A DNA stretch of 64,000 nucleotides from Acidimicrobiaceae bacterium (GTDB lineage Bacteria; Actinomycetota; Acidimicrobiia; Acidimicrobiales; RAAP-2), in assembly GCA_003170315.1 (NCBI GenBank), contig PNAH01000010.1, forward strand, positions 223,699-287,698. The letters run 5' to 3'. Shown piece by piece: positions 25,491 to 34,475 of this stretch. Made by a program: the position numbers and the translations under genes. The number at the start of each line of letters is the position of its first letter. Within the stretch, counting starts at the first letter, position 1. The notes beneath the pieces were generated by a model, which had not been told where the DNA came from, did no database searches, and worked only from the letters and a program-made list of their open reading frames with translations.

Positions 25491-28205
25491 TTAGGCCGTT
25501 CTGGGAATCTCGCGCTCTTCGAAGGTCTCGATGATGTCGCCGGCCTTGAGGTCTTGGTAGTCGGAGAGACCGATACCGCACTCGAAGCCGGACGCCACTT
25601 CGCGCGCGTCGTCCTTGAAGCGACGTAGCGACGTAATCGAGCCTTTCCAGATGATCGTCCCCTCGCGAAGGAAGCGAACCTTCGATCCACGGGTGATGAC
25701 ACCGTCGCGTACGAAGCAACCGGCGATCGCGCCGATCTTGGGCACGCGAAAGACCTCGCGCACCTCGGCCTCGCCCGTGACGATTTCTTCGTACACCGGA
25801 GAGAGCAGCCCGAGCATGGCGGCCTCGATCTCCTCGATCAACTTGTAGATGATCTCGTAGGTGCGAATCTGCACGCCTTCGCTCTCGGAAAGATCGCGAC
25901 TGCGCTTGTCCGGTCGCACGTTGAAACCGATGATGGTGGCGTTGGACGCCTTCGCGAGCTGCACGTCGTTCTCGGTGATGCCGCCAACCCCGCGATGGAC
26001 GATGACTAGTTTCACGTCATCGCGTTCGAGCTTGCGCAGCGACTCGGTGCACGCTTCGAGCGAACCTTGGACGTCAGCCTTCAAGACGATGTTGAGCGTC
26101 GCGGTCTCGCCGCGCTGGATCTGTTCGAAGAGATCCTCCAGACGTGCACCGCTGGTCGAAGCGACGGGCTGGTGTCCGATGAGGCGCGCGCGTTGGGCGC
26201 GGGCCTCGGCCAGCGACCTCGCGTGGGTCAGGTCGTGAGCGACGCGCATCTCGTCACCGGCGAATGGGGGCTCGCTGAAGCCGAGGATCTGCACGGGCGT
26301 TGACGGTCCGGCCGACTTGATCTGCTTGCCCTGATCGTTGATGAGGGCCTTCACCTTGCCGAAGGCGGCGCCGGCCACGACGGGGTCGCCGACCGCGAGC
26401 AGACCTTTTTGGACCATAACGGTGGCGACCGGGCCGCGACCGACTTCGAGGTTCGCTTCGAGCACCGTGCCGACGGCGCGACCGCTCGGGCGTGCCGAGA
26501 GTTCGGCCACTTCGGCGACCAGGAGGACCTGTTCGAGCAGTTCGTCGATGCCCGTGCCCTGCAAGGCCGAGATCTCGACGCAGATCGTGTCGCCGCCCCA
26601 CTTTTCCGGGACGAGTCCGTATTCGCTGATCTGTTGGAGCACGCGGTCGGGATTGGCGTCGGCCTTGTCCATTTTGTTGATGGCCACGATGAGTGGTACG
26701 TCGGCGGCCTTGGCGTGATTGATGGCCTCAATCGTCTGGGGCATCACGCCGTCGTCCGCGGCGACCACGAGAATGATGATGTCGGTGACCTTGGCGCCGC
26801 GAGCGCGCATCGCGGTGAAGGCTTCGTGACCGGGGGTGTCGATGAAGGCGATCGCCTTGCCCTTCCACTGCACCCGGTAGGCGCCAATGTGTTGGGTGAT
26901 GCCACCGGCTTCGCCGGCCACCACGTCGGTCTGGCGGATCTTGTCGAGCAGCAGCGTCTTGCCGTGGTCGACGTGTCCCATCACCGTCACGACGGGCGGT
27001 CGCGGCGCGGCGGGAATCTCGTCGTCCTGGTCGTCTTCGTCGAAGAACTTCGCGAGGAGCGCGGCCTCTTGCTGCTCGCCGGGATCGACCATGTGCACGC
27101 TGGCGCCGACTTCGGCGGCGTAGAGCTCGATCATGTCATCGCTCAGGCTCTGCACGGCCGTGACGATCTCGCCCTGCAAGAACAAGAAGCGGATGATGTC
27201 CGCGGCACTGCGGTTGAGCTTCGGTCCCACGTCCTTGGCCGTCGAACCCCGCTCGATGATGACTTCGCCGTCCGGAACGGGCAGGCTGCTCGGCTGCCAC
27301 GTGGTCATCTGGGTCGGCTCCAGCTCTTCGACGTTGCGCCGACGGCGACGCGTGGCCTTGCGTTGTGAACCGCGGGGTCCGCCGGTGCCGCGACTCGGCG
27401 GTCCACCACGATTGGGCCCACCGAGCGCGCCGGTCGGAGAACTCGGACGTTGACCGGGGAAACCACCGCCGGCGCCTCCGGGACGCGAGGTCGGGCCGCC
27501 GGGACGCGAGGCGGGATTGGGGCGCGGACTCATCGGCCGTGGTCCACCCGGGCCGGACGGTCGGGCCCCCGGGGCGGACATCGGACGGCGCGCACCGGGC
27601 GGAGGCGGGATCGGTCGGCCCGTGGCACTGATTGGACGTCCGGGCGGCGGCGGAATCGGTCGACCGGTGGAGCTGAGCGGCGGCCGCGTTGATGGCGAAC
27701 CACCCTCGCCCGCTTCGCCCGAGACCGAGCGCTGAGTGGGACGAATGGTCGTCGGTCCACTCGGTGAGGCGATGCGCGTAGGCGCCGGCTTCACGATGGG
27801 TGCGCGACTACGCACCACTTTGGGCTCTATCGCCGCCGGGACCGGCGCCGATTCGACAATCGGTGCGGCAGTCGTCGTTTCAATCGATTCGACGGGCTTG
27901 GACACCCGACTGACGCGCGCGGGTGGGGCTTCGACGATCTCGGGCGCGGCCGCGACGGCGGCCGCCTTCTTCGTGCCCGTCACCTTGGTGGCCTTGGCCG
28001 CTTTGGCGGCCACTTCGGGTTGAACTTCGCGACGTAGACCGTCGGCGTCGGCCCGACGTCGGATCCGGTCGGCCTGGGCGTCCTCGATCGACGCAGAGGG
28101 GCTCGAGGCACCTATGCCGAGTTTTTGGGCGAGCGTGAGTAGCTCTTTGCTCGTGAGACCGAGCTCCTTTGAGAGCTCGTGCACACGGATCTTCTTCTGG
28201 GCCAA
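25491..28205 (-). CDS. infB: Translation initiation factor IF-2
   Basis: GTPase that brings initiator tRNA to the 30S subunit. The 904 residues comprise an IF2_N domain ([20 protein letters not shown]), a long Pro/Gly/Arg linker with repeated GRPIPPPPG units (about 120-310), the G domain with GHVDHGKT and NKMDKAD, and the beta-barrel domains. The start is a TTG at 28205: the sequence becomes family-like exactly there and AAGGG lies 6 nt upstream. The 83 open codons further upstream look like noise, and no ATG or GTG is available at the right place. Confidence 0.94.
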   Translation of the reverse strand: MAQKKIRVHELSKELGLTSKELLTLAQKLGIGASSPSASIEDAQADRIRRRADADGLRREVQPEVAAKAAKATKVTGTKKAAAVAAAPEIVEAPPARVSRVSKPVESIETTTAAPIVESAPVPAAIEPKVVRSRAPIVKPAPTRIASPSGPTTIRPTQRSVSGEAGEGGSPSTRPPLSSTGRPIPPPPGRPISATGRPIPPPPGARRPMSAPGARPSGPGGPRPMSPRPNPASRPGGPTSRPGGAGGGFPGQRPSSPTGALGGPNRGGPPSRGTGGPRGSQRKATRRRRRNVEELEPTQMTTWQPSSLPVPDGEVIIERGSTAKDVGPKLNRSAADIIRFLFLQGEIVTAVQSLSDDMIELYAAEVGASVHMVDPGEQQEAALLAKFFDEDDQDDEIPAAPRPPVVTVMGHVDHGKTLLLDKIRQTDVVAGEAGGITQHIGAYRVQWKGKAIAFIDTPGHEAFTAMRARGAKVTDIIILVVAADDGVMPQTIEAINHAKAADVPLIVAINKMDKADANPDRVLQQISEYGLVPEKWGGDTICVEISALQGTGIDELLEQVLLVAEVAELSARPSGRAVGTVLEANLEVGRGPVATVMVQKGLLAVGDPVVAGAAFGKVKALINDQGKQIKSAGPSTPVQILGFSEPPFAGDEMRVAHDLTHARSLAEARAQRARLIGHQPVASTSGARLEDLFEQIQRGETATLNIVLKADVQGSLEACTESLRKLERDDVKLVIVHRGVGGITENDVQLAKASNATIIGFNVRPDKRSRDLSESEGVQIRTYEIIYKLIEEIEAAMLGLLSPVYEEIVTGEAEVREVFRVPKIGAIAGCFVRDGVITRGSKVRFLREGTIIWKGSITSLRRFKDDAREVASGFECGIGLSDYQDLKAGDIIETFEEREIPRTA

Positions 28206-28269
28206 AACCTTCCCTTGCTTCTCGTACCCGCTTTCGCGAGCACAGTTATCTATTCTTCCACAACCACCG

Positions 28270-28515
28270 CTAATGCCGACCGCGACCCGTTTCCAATGCG
28301 CGCAGGGCCTCCAGGTCGCTCTCGTTCGCGCTCGACTTGAGGGCCCGAACGAGATGTCCCACGCGCAGTCCCTTCGAACACTCGTCATCGCACCACCAGA
28401 GTCCCCGGCCGGGCCCCCGACCGAGATACCACGTACCGTCGGAGCGCCCGGCACGGATCATCTCGGAGTCATGACGGACCTTTCGACAGACCACGCACGT
28501 GCGAAGCGGCGCTAT
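28270..28515 (-). CDS. ylxR: YlxR-family RNA-binding protein
   Basis: Small basic protein of the YlxR/DUF448 family encoded between nusA and infB, thought to bind RNA or nucleoid. The core is visible: PLRTCVVCR, then GRGPGRGLWWC, then a basic helix. The start is a problem. The frame holds no ATG, GTG or TTG between 28728, deep inside nusA, and a GTG after the first conserved cysteine. An ATA at 28515, overlapping the nusA stop as ATAG, would give 81 residues in the family's usual size; I annotate that start provisionally. The 3' end is firm. Confidence 0.75.
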   Translation of the reverse strand: MAPLRTCVVCRKVRHDSEMIRAGRSDGTWYLGRGPGRGLWWCDDECSKGLRVGHLVRALKSSANESDLEALRALETGRGRH

Positions 28516-29720
28516 GCCTCTTCCTCCACGACCGGTTCGGCGTCCGTCTCGTCGGTCCCGGTGGACGCTGGCGCGTCCTCGAGTTCGATCTCTTCGACGA
28601 CGAGGACCTCTTCGACGTGTCCTTCGGCGTCGGTGACGATTTCGTCGACCACGATCACCGCGCTGGCACCGTCTTCGCCGGCCACCACCGCGATGGTCTC
28701 GTCCACGACCACGTCGCCGTCGGTCCACACCTCTTCGACCACTTCCTCTTCGACGCCTTCGTTCTCCGAGCGGATGTCAATGCGCCAGCCCGTCAGTCGC
28801 GCGGCCAGCCGGGCGTTCTGTCCCTCTTTGCCGATGGCGAGCGAAAGTTGCTGATCGTGCACGATCACCGTGGCGATGCCCTCGGTCTCGTCCAGTCGAA
28901 CCTCGCGCACCCGCGCCGGCTGCAGGGCCGCCTGGATGAACTCGATGGGGTCGTCGCTGTAGGGCACCACGTCGATGCGCTCACTGCGCAGCTCGTTCGT
29001 GATGTTGCGTACGCGACTGCCGCGCGCGCCGACGCAGGCGCCGACCGGGTCGATCATGTGGTCGTTCGAGGCCACCGCGATCTTGCTGCGGTGTCCGGGT
29101 TCGCGCGCCAAGGCCTTGATCTCCACGATGCCGTTGGCGATCTCGGGCACTTCGATTTCGAAGAGCTTGGCCACCAGCGCCGGGTGGGTGCGGCTCACCA
29201 CGATCTGGGGACCCTTGTTGGTCTTGCGCACCTCGACGATGTAGACCTTGATGCGCGCGCCGTGCTCGTAGCGTTCGAAGGCGATCTGTTCGGCCTGGGG
29301 TAGTAGTGCTTCCACCCGACCGAGGTCGAGCAGGGTGTAGCGGTTGTCGTTCTGTTGCACCGTGCCCGAGACGATGTCACCTTCGCGATTGGCGAACTCT
29401 TCGTACATCTGACGTCGCTGAATGTCTCGAATGAGTTGCATCAAGACCTGCTTGGCGGTTTGCGCCGCGATCCGTCCGAAGTCTTCGGGCGTGGCGTCCC
29501 ACTCGCGCGTGACGTTGCCCTCGATGTCGAGCTCCAGTCCCCAGACCTTGATCTCGCCGGTCTCGGGATTGATCTCCACTTCGGCGTCTTCGGCCGAGTC
29601 GGGACGGCGCTTGTAGGCGGCGAGGAGCGCGTTGGCGAGGGCGATGAGCAACTCCCCTTCGTCGATGTTCTGGTCACGAGCAATCTGTCCCAACGCTTCT
29701 AGGAATTCAAAGTTCGCCAT
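28512..29720 (-). CDS. nusA: Transcription factor NusA
   Basis: Binds RNA polymerase and controls pausing, termination and antitermination. The 402 residues comprise the N-terminal domain, S1 (EGDIVSGTVQQNDN), and KH1/KH2 (GACVGARGSRVRNI and AIGKEGQNARLAARL), followed by an acidic tail of about 70 residues (Glu/Asp/Val rich), as in other actinobacterial-size NusA. ATG at 29720 has a GGGAGGG Shine-Dalgarno. The leader of its operon contains a terminator on which NusA could act. Confidence 0.97.
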   Translation of the reverse strand: MANFEFLEALGQIARDQNIDEGELLIALANALLAAYKRRPDSAEDAEVEINPETGEIKVWGLELDIEGNVTREWDATPEDFGRIAAQTAKQVLMQLIRDIQRRQMYEEFANREGDIVSGTVQQNDNRYTLLDLGRVEALLPQAEQIAFERYEHGARIKVYIVEVRKTNKGPQIVVSRTHPALVAKLFEIEVPEIANGIVEIKALAREPGHRSKIAVASNDHMIDPVGACVGARGSRVRNITNELRSERIDVVPYSDDPIEFIQAALQPARVREVRLDETEGIATVIVHDQQLSLAIGKEGQNARLAARLTGWRIDIRSENEGVEEEVVEEVWTDGDVVVDETIAVVAGEDGASAVIVVDEIVTDAEGHVEEVLVVEEIELEDAPASTGTDETDAEPVVEEEA

Positions 29721-29722
29721 GC

Positions 29723-30220
29723 CTACCCTCCCTTCCTCGTCGATGCAGCAGCTGACTTCGCACGTGAGGGCGAAGGCTTCGCTTCGGCGCCCCACTTAAA
29801 GACGGTGCGCGCGCGTTCGATGGCGTCGAGCGCCACGACGACGCGCCCGGACTCGGCGTCATCGAGCGTCACCGACGTTTCGTCAGCCGCGACGACGGTT
29901 CCTTCGAGTCGACGGGTCGGCGCGTCACTTCGCAACTCGCGTAACGTGACGACCTCACCGATGGTCGAGAAGAAATGCGCCGGCGTGCGGAGTTTGCGCT
30001 CTAACCCCGGGCTCGAGACGTCCAGGGTGAAGCGCCCGGGAATCGGGTCGTTCACGTCTAACCACTCCGAGATCTGGCGGTTGGCCTTAGTAAGGGCCTC
30101 TAAGTCCACCCCGCCGGGCTTGGTCACGACGACGTTGAGAGTCCCCTTGACCATTTCCAGGTCGTAGAGGTCCAGTCCGAGTTCGGATAGGAGGGAGCGC
30201 AGTGGTGTCTCTAAGTCCAC
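29723..30220 (-). CDS. rimP: Ribosome maturation factor RimP
   Basis: Needed for 30S maturation. The 165 residues have the alpha/beta N-domain (LDLYDLEMVKGTLNVVVTKPGGVDLE), the signature FTLDVSSPGLERKL and an SH3-like C-domain, then a basic tail. The start is GTG with a strong GGAGG-rich Shine-Dalgarno. It is the first gene of rimP-nusA-ylxR-infB-rbfA-truB-ribF, and its roughly 100-nt leader contains an intrinsic terminator. Confidence 0.95.
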   Translation of the reverse strand: MDLETPLRSLLSELGLDLYDLEMVKGTLNVVVTKPGGVDLEALTKANRQISEWLDVNDPIPGRFTLDVSSPGLERKLRTPAHFFSTIGEVVTLRELRSDAPTRRLEGTVVAADETSVTLDDAESGRVVVALDAIERARTVFKWGAEAKPSPSRAKSAAASTRKGG

Positions 30221-30258
30221 GACCGTCTCCTCTCCTCCTGCCCTTCGGACGTTCAGAC

Positions 30259-30290
30259 AAAGAAAAAGCGCGGGCCCGAGGCCCGCGCTT
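30259..30290 (-). terminator. Intrinsic terminator inside the rimP leader (possible attenuator)
   Basis: On the minus strand AAGCGCGGGCC-TCG-GGCCCGCGCTT forms an 11-bp perfect stem and is followed by a T-rich run reading TTTTTCTTT with the stem end. It lies downstream of the promoter at 30329-30357 and about 40 bp upstream of rimP, so transcripts from that promoter must read through it. Confidence 0.85.
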
Positions 30291-30328
30291 AAACGAGTCC
30301 ATACGTCCTGAGCGGACTGTAGCCAACA

Positions 30329-30357
30329 ATAATAGCATTTCTCGCCCCTGATGACAA
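30329..30357 (-). promoter_or_regulatory. Strong housekeeping promoter for rimP-nusA-infB
   Basis: TTGTCA (-35, 30352-30357), a 17-bp spacer, and TATTAT (-10, 30329-30334) preceded by TGC (extended -10). Five of six bases match consensus in each hexamer. Predicted start near 30322. The leader first offers short alternative helices (GTCC/GGAC and AGTCC/GGACT) before the terminator. Confidence 0.85.
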
Positions 30358-30508
30358 TCGAAATCCGCTCCGCGCGCCGGCAAGATTCATCTTAAATTCT
30401 TAATTAGGGAGCGGCGATGGTCCCCGACAACCGGTCGCACACGGACCGGGCCAAAGGCCCGGCATCATCCCGATCGTGGCCGCGTGGGCTCAGTGGTAAC
30501 TGAGTCGA
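30358..30508. other. Spacer downstream of proS, no gene
   Basis: Two hairpins lie here: CTCAGT-GGTA-ACTGAG (30489-30504) directly after the proS stop, and CCGGGCC-AAA-GGCCCGG (30446-30462). Neither has a U-tract on either strand, so neither is a convincing intrinsic terminator. No ORF of gene character was seen. Confidence 0.5.
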
Positions 30509-31915
30509 TCAGTACGACTTGGAGACGATGCAGACGAGGTCGTCCTCGAGGTCGTTGAGCGGCATCGAACCGTCTCGGCGCTGCAAGCAACGCACCGTGA
30601 TCGCCTGCACCTTTAACTGCGCTTCGCCGGACTCGCCGACCTTCGACCAGTCCAATCGCGCGAATCCCGTTTCGGCCGCTTCCATCGCTTCGGCAATGTT
30701 CGCGACATCGTGCGTCGATCCGGCCAGGCGCGCCTTGGCGCCTTCGAACATGTCGCTCTGGATCACTTCGAGCAGTGCGAGCGCGTGCATGGCGACGGCG
30801 TCCAACGCGAGGGGCGCCTTCGCGCCGTTGTCGCGGCGCACGACGGTGACCAGACCCTCTTTGAGATCGCGGGGGCCCACTTCGACGCGCAGCGGCACGC
30901 CCTTGATCTCCCAATCGGTCACGCGGCGTCCGAAGCTGCCCCGACCCCGGTCGATCTGAACTCGAACCCCGGCCGCCTTCAGCGTCGCGGCGACCCGATC
31001 ACAGGCGTCATTCACTTGCGGTTCGTCGCGCACGGCGATGACGACCGCTTGAATCGGTGCGAGTCTCGGGGGGACGACCAGTCCGTCGTCGTCACCGTGG
31101 AGCATGATGAGTCCGCCCACCATGCGCGTCGACGCACCCCACGAGCTGGTGAAGCACAGTTCGGCCTGTCCCTCTTCACTCTGGTAGTAGATGTCGAAGG
31201 CTCGGGCGAAGTTCTGTCCCAGCTCGTGACTGGTGGCCATCTGCAGGGCCTTACCGTCACGCATCATGCCTTCGGCGGTCATGGAGTTGATCGCGCCGGC
31301 GAAGCGTTCGCTGGCCGGTTTGATACCGAGGTAGGTCGGCGCCGCGAGCACGTTCTCCAGGAAGTCGTTGTAGACCTCGAGGTGGATCTTGGTGGCGAAG
31401 GCGTTGGCGTCCTCATAGGTCGCGTGCGCCGTGTGGCCCTCCTGCCAGAGGAACTCCGAGGAGCGCAGGAAAAGTCGCGGTCGCAACTCCCAGCGAACGA
31501 CGTTGCTCCACTGATTGAGGAGCAACGGCAAATCGCGATAACTCTGGATCCACTTGGCCATGAACTCGCCGATCACCGTCTCGGACGTCGGACGCACCAC
31601 GATTGGCTCGGCCAGTTCTTCGCCGCCAGCGTGGGTGACGACGGCCAGTTCGGGGCTGAAGCCCTCGACGTGCTCGGCCTCGCGCTGGAAGTAACTGAGA
31701 GGGATGAAGAGCGGGAAGTAGGCGTTCTGCGCCCCGGTCTCTTTGATGCGCGCGTCCATTTCGGCCTGCATCCGTTCCCAGATCGACCACCCGTAAGGGC
31801 GGATGACCATCGTGCCGCGCACCGGTCCGTTGTCAGCCATTTCGCCCTTGGCCACGACGTCTTGATACCAGCGGGGGAAGTCTTCGCTCTGGGGGGTCAG
31901 AACACTCTGGGCCAC
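30509..31915 (-). CDS. proS: Prolyl-tRNA synthetase, archaeal/eukaryotic type
   Basis: Class II synthetase charging tRNA-Pro. At 468 residues it lacks the editing insertion of the usual bacterial enzyme, and its motif 2 region (RWELRPRLFLRSSEFLWQEGHTAHAT) and C-terminal tyrosine (IVSKSY) mark the archaeal/eukaryotic-like form, which some bacteria have. GTG start with Shine-Dalgarno AAAGGAG, 43 bp after ispG. The HuP-type short form without INS domain is functional in other bacteria, so no defect is implied. Confidence 0.95.
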   Translation of the reverse strand: MAQSVLTPQSEDFPRWYQDVVAKGEMADNGPVRGTMVIRPYGWSIWERMQAEMDARIKETGAQNAYFPLFIPLSYFQREAEHVEGFSPELAVVTHAGGEELAEPIVVRPTSETVIGEFMAKWIQSYRDLPLLLNQWSNVVRWELRPRLFLRSSEFLWQEGHTAHATYEDANAFATKIHLEVYNDFLENVLAAPTYLGIKPASERFAGAINSMTAEGMMRDGKALQMATSHELGQNFARAFDIYYQSEEGQAELCFTSSWGASTRMVGGLIMLHGDDDGLVVPPRLAPIQAVVIAVRDEPQVNDACDRVAATLKAAGVRVQIDRGRGSFGRRVTDWEIKGVPLRVEVGPRDLKEGLVTVVRRDNGAKAPLALDAVAMHALALLEVIQSDMFEGAKARLAGSTHDVANIAEAMEAAETGFARLDWSKVGESGEAQLKVQAITVRCLQRRDGSMPLNDLEDDLVCIVSKSY

Positions 31916-31958
31916 GCTGCTCCTTTGTTTCGTGGCGACAGCCTAGTCAAACGGCTTT

Positions 31959-33188
31959 TTAGCCTTCGGCGCGTCGGCGGATCTTTTCAATGCGTTCACG
32001 AGCGTGATTCACGTCGGCGCCGCGGTCATCGAGCAACATCGCGCGGTCGGCTTCGGCTTCGGCTTCGGCGCCGCGGTCGCGCGCGGCGAGTCTCGCTTCG
32101 ACGCCCTCGGCGACGATCTTCTTCGCCTCGTCGACCAAGGCTTCGACCATCTCGTCCTCTTTCACCACGCGCACGATCTGTCCCTTGATGAAAAGGTGAC
32201 CGCGTTTCTTGCCGGCGGCGATTCCCAAGTCGGCGTGTCGCGCTTCGCCCGGACCATTGACGACACAGCCCATCACCGCTACTTGGATTGGGAGGTTCAA
32301 TGCCGACAGCGCGTCCTGGGCCTCGTTAGCGATCTTGATCACGTCGACCTCCGCGCGACCGCAACTGGGACAGGCGATTAAGTCCAGTCCCTTTCGTTCA
32401 CGCAGACCGAGGACTTCGAGCAGCGTGCGTCCGGCGCGCGCCTCTTCGACGGGATCGGCGGTGAGCGAGTAGCGCAGGGTGTCGCCGATGCCTTCGGCCA
32501 ATAACGTCGCGATTCCGGCCGTGCCCTTCAAGAGTCCTCCCGGCAACGGGCCCGCTTCGGTCACGCCCAGGTGCAGCGGGTGGTCGAAGGTCTCCGAGGC
32601 GAGACGGTAGGCCGCGATCATGGTCGCGACCGACGAGGCCTTCACCGAGATCTTGACGTCGTGGAAGTCGACTTCTTCGAAGTACGCGAGTTCCAGACGC
32701 GCCGATTCGACCAGGGCTTCGGGGGTGGCGCCGCCGAAGCGTTCGTAGATGTCGGGGTGCAGGCTGCCGGCGTTCACGCCGATGCGTATCGGTACGCCGC
32801 GGTCGCGCGCCTCCGAGGCCACCAGCTTGATCTCTTCGGGCTTGCGCAGGTTGCCGGGATTGAGGCGCAACCCTTGGACGCCGGCCTCGAGGGCGGCGAG
32901 CGCCATCTCCACGTGGAAGTGGATGTCGGCGACGATGGGCACCGGCGAACGCGGCACGATCTGGGCCAAGCCTTCGGCGGCCGCCACTTCGTTGCAGGTG
33001 CAGCGCACGATGTCCGCCCCTTCGCCCGCCAAGGCGTAGATCTGTTGGAGCGTGCCTTCCACGTCGGCCGTTTTCGTCGTCGTCATCGACTGGACGGATA
33101 TCGGCGCGTCGCCGCCGACCTTTACGGAACCGACGGCAATCTGACGGGTCTTTCGGCGGGGGCTGAGGGGGCTGGCGGTGACGTCCAC
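31959..33188 (-). CDS. ispG: 4-Hydroxy-3-methylbut-2-enyl diphosphate synthase
   Basis: Iron-sulfur enzyme of the MEP isoprenoid pathway. The 409-residue protein has the TIM-barrel domain (VQSMTTTKTADVEGT, DIHF, RLNPGN) and the cluster-binding C-terminal half with CPSCGR and CVVNGPGE. A charged tail of about 50 residues follows. dxr of the same pathway lies two genes upstream, with rseP between; the dxr-rseP-ispG order is known in actinobacteria. Confidence 0.97.
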   Translation of the reverse strand: MDVTASPLSPRRKTRQIAVGSVKVGGDAPISVQSMTTTKTADVEGTLQQIYALAGEGADIVRCTCNEVAAAEGLAQIVPRSPVPIVADIHFHVEMALAALEAGVQGLRLNPGNLRKPEEIKLVASEARDRGVPIRIGVNAGSLHPDIYERFGGATPEALVESARLELAYFEEVDFHDVKISVKASSVATMIAAYRLASETFDHPLHLGVTEAGPLPGGLLKGTAGIATLLAEGIGDTLRYSLTADPVEEARAGRTLLEVLGLRERKGLDLIACPSCGRAEVDVIKIANEAQDALSALNLPIQVAVMGCVVNGPGEARHADLGIAAGKKRGHLFIKGQIVRVVKEDEMVEALVDEAKKIVAEGVEARLAARDRGAEAEAEADRAMLLDDRGADVNHARERIEKIRRRAEG

Positions 33189-33225
33189 CTATCCAGTCTG
33201 CCCGTTCGAACGCGAAGTGATGCAG

Positions 33226-34473
33226 TTAGTGGAACGGATTTGCGATCGGGTGGGCGATGTCGAGGAAGAGCGTGGTGGCGAACAGGATCAGCAGCACGCC
33301 CATGAAGGCGTAGATGATCGGCGCCATCTTGTTGACGTCGGCGTGATAGCGAATCCCTCGGCGCGAGCGCAGCCGTTCGTAAGTGGCGATCGCGACGTAG
33401 CCCCCGTCCAACGGCAGCATCGGCAACATATTGAGCACGCCGACGAAGATGTTGACCGCCATTAAAATCAGCAGCAGGTCGCCCGGGCCGGTCTGCGTGC
33501 TCTGGACCGCGATGCGCACGACACCGACGATTGATTCCGGACGGGTCAGCTGGTTCTTCGGATTCGTCGCCGCGGCCGGTGAGGCGACCTGGTGGAAGAG
33601 GCTGGAGAACTCACCCGGGGAGAAGACGTGCACGATCGCGTGCACGGCCGTTCCGAGCAGCGACCCGACTTCGGTGAAGGACCCGGGGATCGAGGCGTAC
33701 CAGGAGTCGCGCACGGCCAGACTCTCGAGGCTGACGCCGAGGTACCCGCGCGCCGCTAGGGACTTGCCATTGACGACGAGCGTCGGACCGTAGACGGGAG
33801 TGGCGTGCAGCGTGAGATCACGACCGGCCCTCTGCACCAGAATCGAGAGGTTCTTTCCCGAGTCGTGACCAACGATCTTTTGCAACTGACTATCGCTCGA
33901 GATTGCCACGCCGTCGATGGCGACGATTTGGTCGCCGACTTTCAGGCCGGCGCGTTGCGCGGAGTTCTCCGTATGACCCTGCCACTTCGTGAAGTCGTAC
34001 ACCCCGACGTGACTGATCGACGGCAGTCCGACGAAGGTGAGCGCCGCCCAGGCCAGGAGCAAGGCCATGACGACGTGCATCAGCGACCCGGCCGAGGCGA
34101 AGAGAACCTTCCTCGGGTACGACGCCGAGCGATAGGTCCGCGACTCCTCTTCCTCGGGAATCGTCTCGGTCCAGGTCATGCCGGGCACCTTCACGTAGCC
34201 CCCGGCCAGGATCGCGCGCACGCCGTAACGGGTTTCGCCGATCGTGGTGGACCAGAGGACGGGACCGAAGCCCACGAAGAAGTCGGTGACCTTCATGCCG
34301 GCGCGCTTGGCCGTGATGAAGTGACCGAACTCGTGGGCCATCACGATGAAGACGATCGCGAAGATCACGAGCGGCAGGGCCCAGCCGACGATCCAGGTGA
34401 GCAGCGTCACGAAGACGACGATGCCCGCGAGAAGGAACATCAGGGACCGACGAGTGTCGGGGTTCGGATCCAT
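33226..34473 (-). CDS. rseP: Site-2 intramembrane metalloprotease
   Basis: M50-family protease that cleaves anti-sigma factors or other membrane substrates. The 415 residues show the zinc motif HEFGH in an early transmembrane helix, a PDZ domain (AQRAGLKVGDQIVAIDG, about 175-260), and the third-ligand motif in NMLPMLPLDGG near the C-terminus with final helices. The usual second motif reads NLLPxPxLDGG, so this is a mild variant. Starts a few bases after the dxr stop. Confidence 0.93.
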   Translation of the reverse strand: MDPNPDTRRSLMFLLAGIVVFVTLLTWIVGWALPLVIFAIVFIVMAHEFGHFITAKRAGMKVTDFFVGFGPVLWSTTIGETRYGVRAILAGGYVKVPGMTWTETIPEEEESRTYRSASYPRKVLFASAGSLMHVVMALLLAWAALTFVGLPSISHVGVYDFTKWQGHTENSAQRAGLKVGDQIVAIDGVAISSDSQLQKIVGHDSGKNLSILVQRAGRDLTLHATPVYGPTLVVNGKSLAARGYLGVSLESLAVRDSWYASIPGSFTEVGSLLGTAVHAIVHVFSPGEFSSLFHQVASPAAATNPKNQLTRPESIVGVVRIAVQSTQTGPGDLLLILMAVNIFVGVLNMLPMLPLDGGYVAIATYERLRSRRGIRYHADVNKMAPIIYAFMGVLLILFATTLFLDIAHPIANPFH

Positions 34474-34475
34474 GA

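Noticed and set aside
30446..30462. CCGGGCC-AAA-GGCCCGG hairpin as proS terminator
   Set aside because: No T-run on either strand; kept only as a structural note.
30478..30520. tRNA-like stretch (GGGCTCAGTGGTAACTGAG resembling a D-arm)
   Set aside because: No T-arm consensus, no acceptor pairing, and the 3' half lies in the proS coding region. It is just a small inverted repeat after the stop.
30710..32188. 492-codon plus-strand ORF opposite proS and ispG
   Set aside because: Antisense shadow across a gene boundary; no Shine-Dalgarno, promoter or family likeness.
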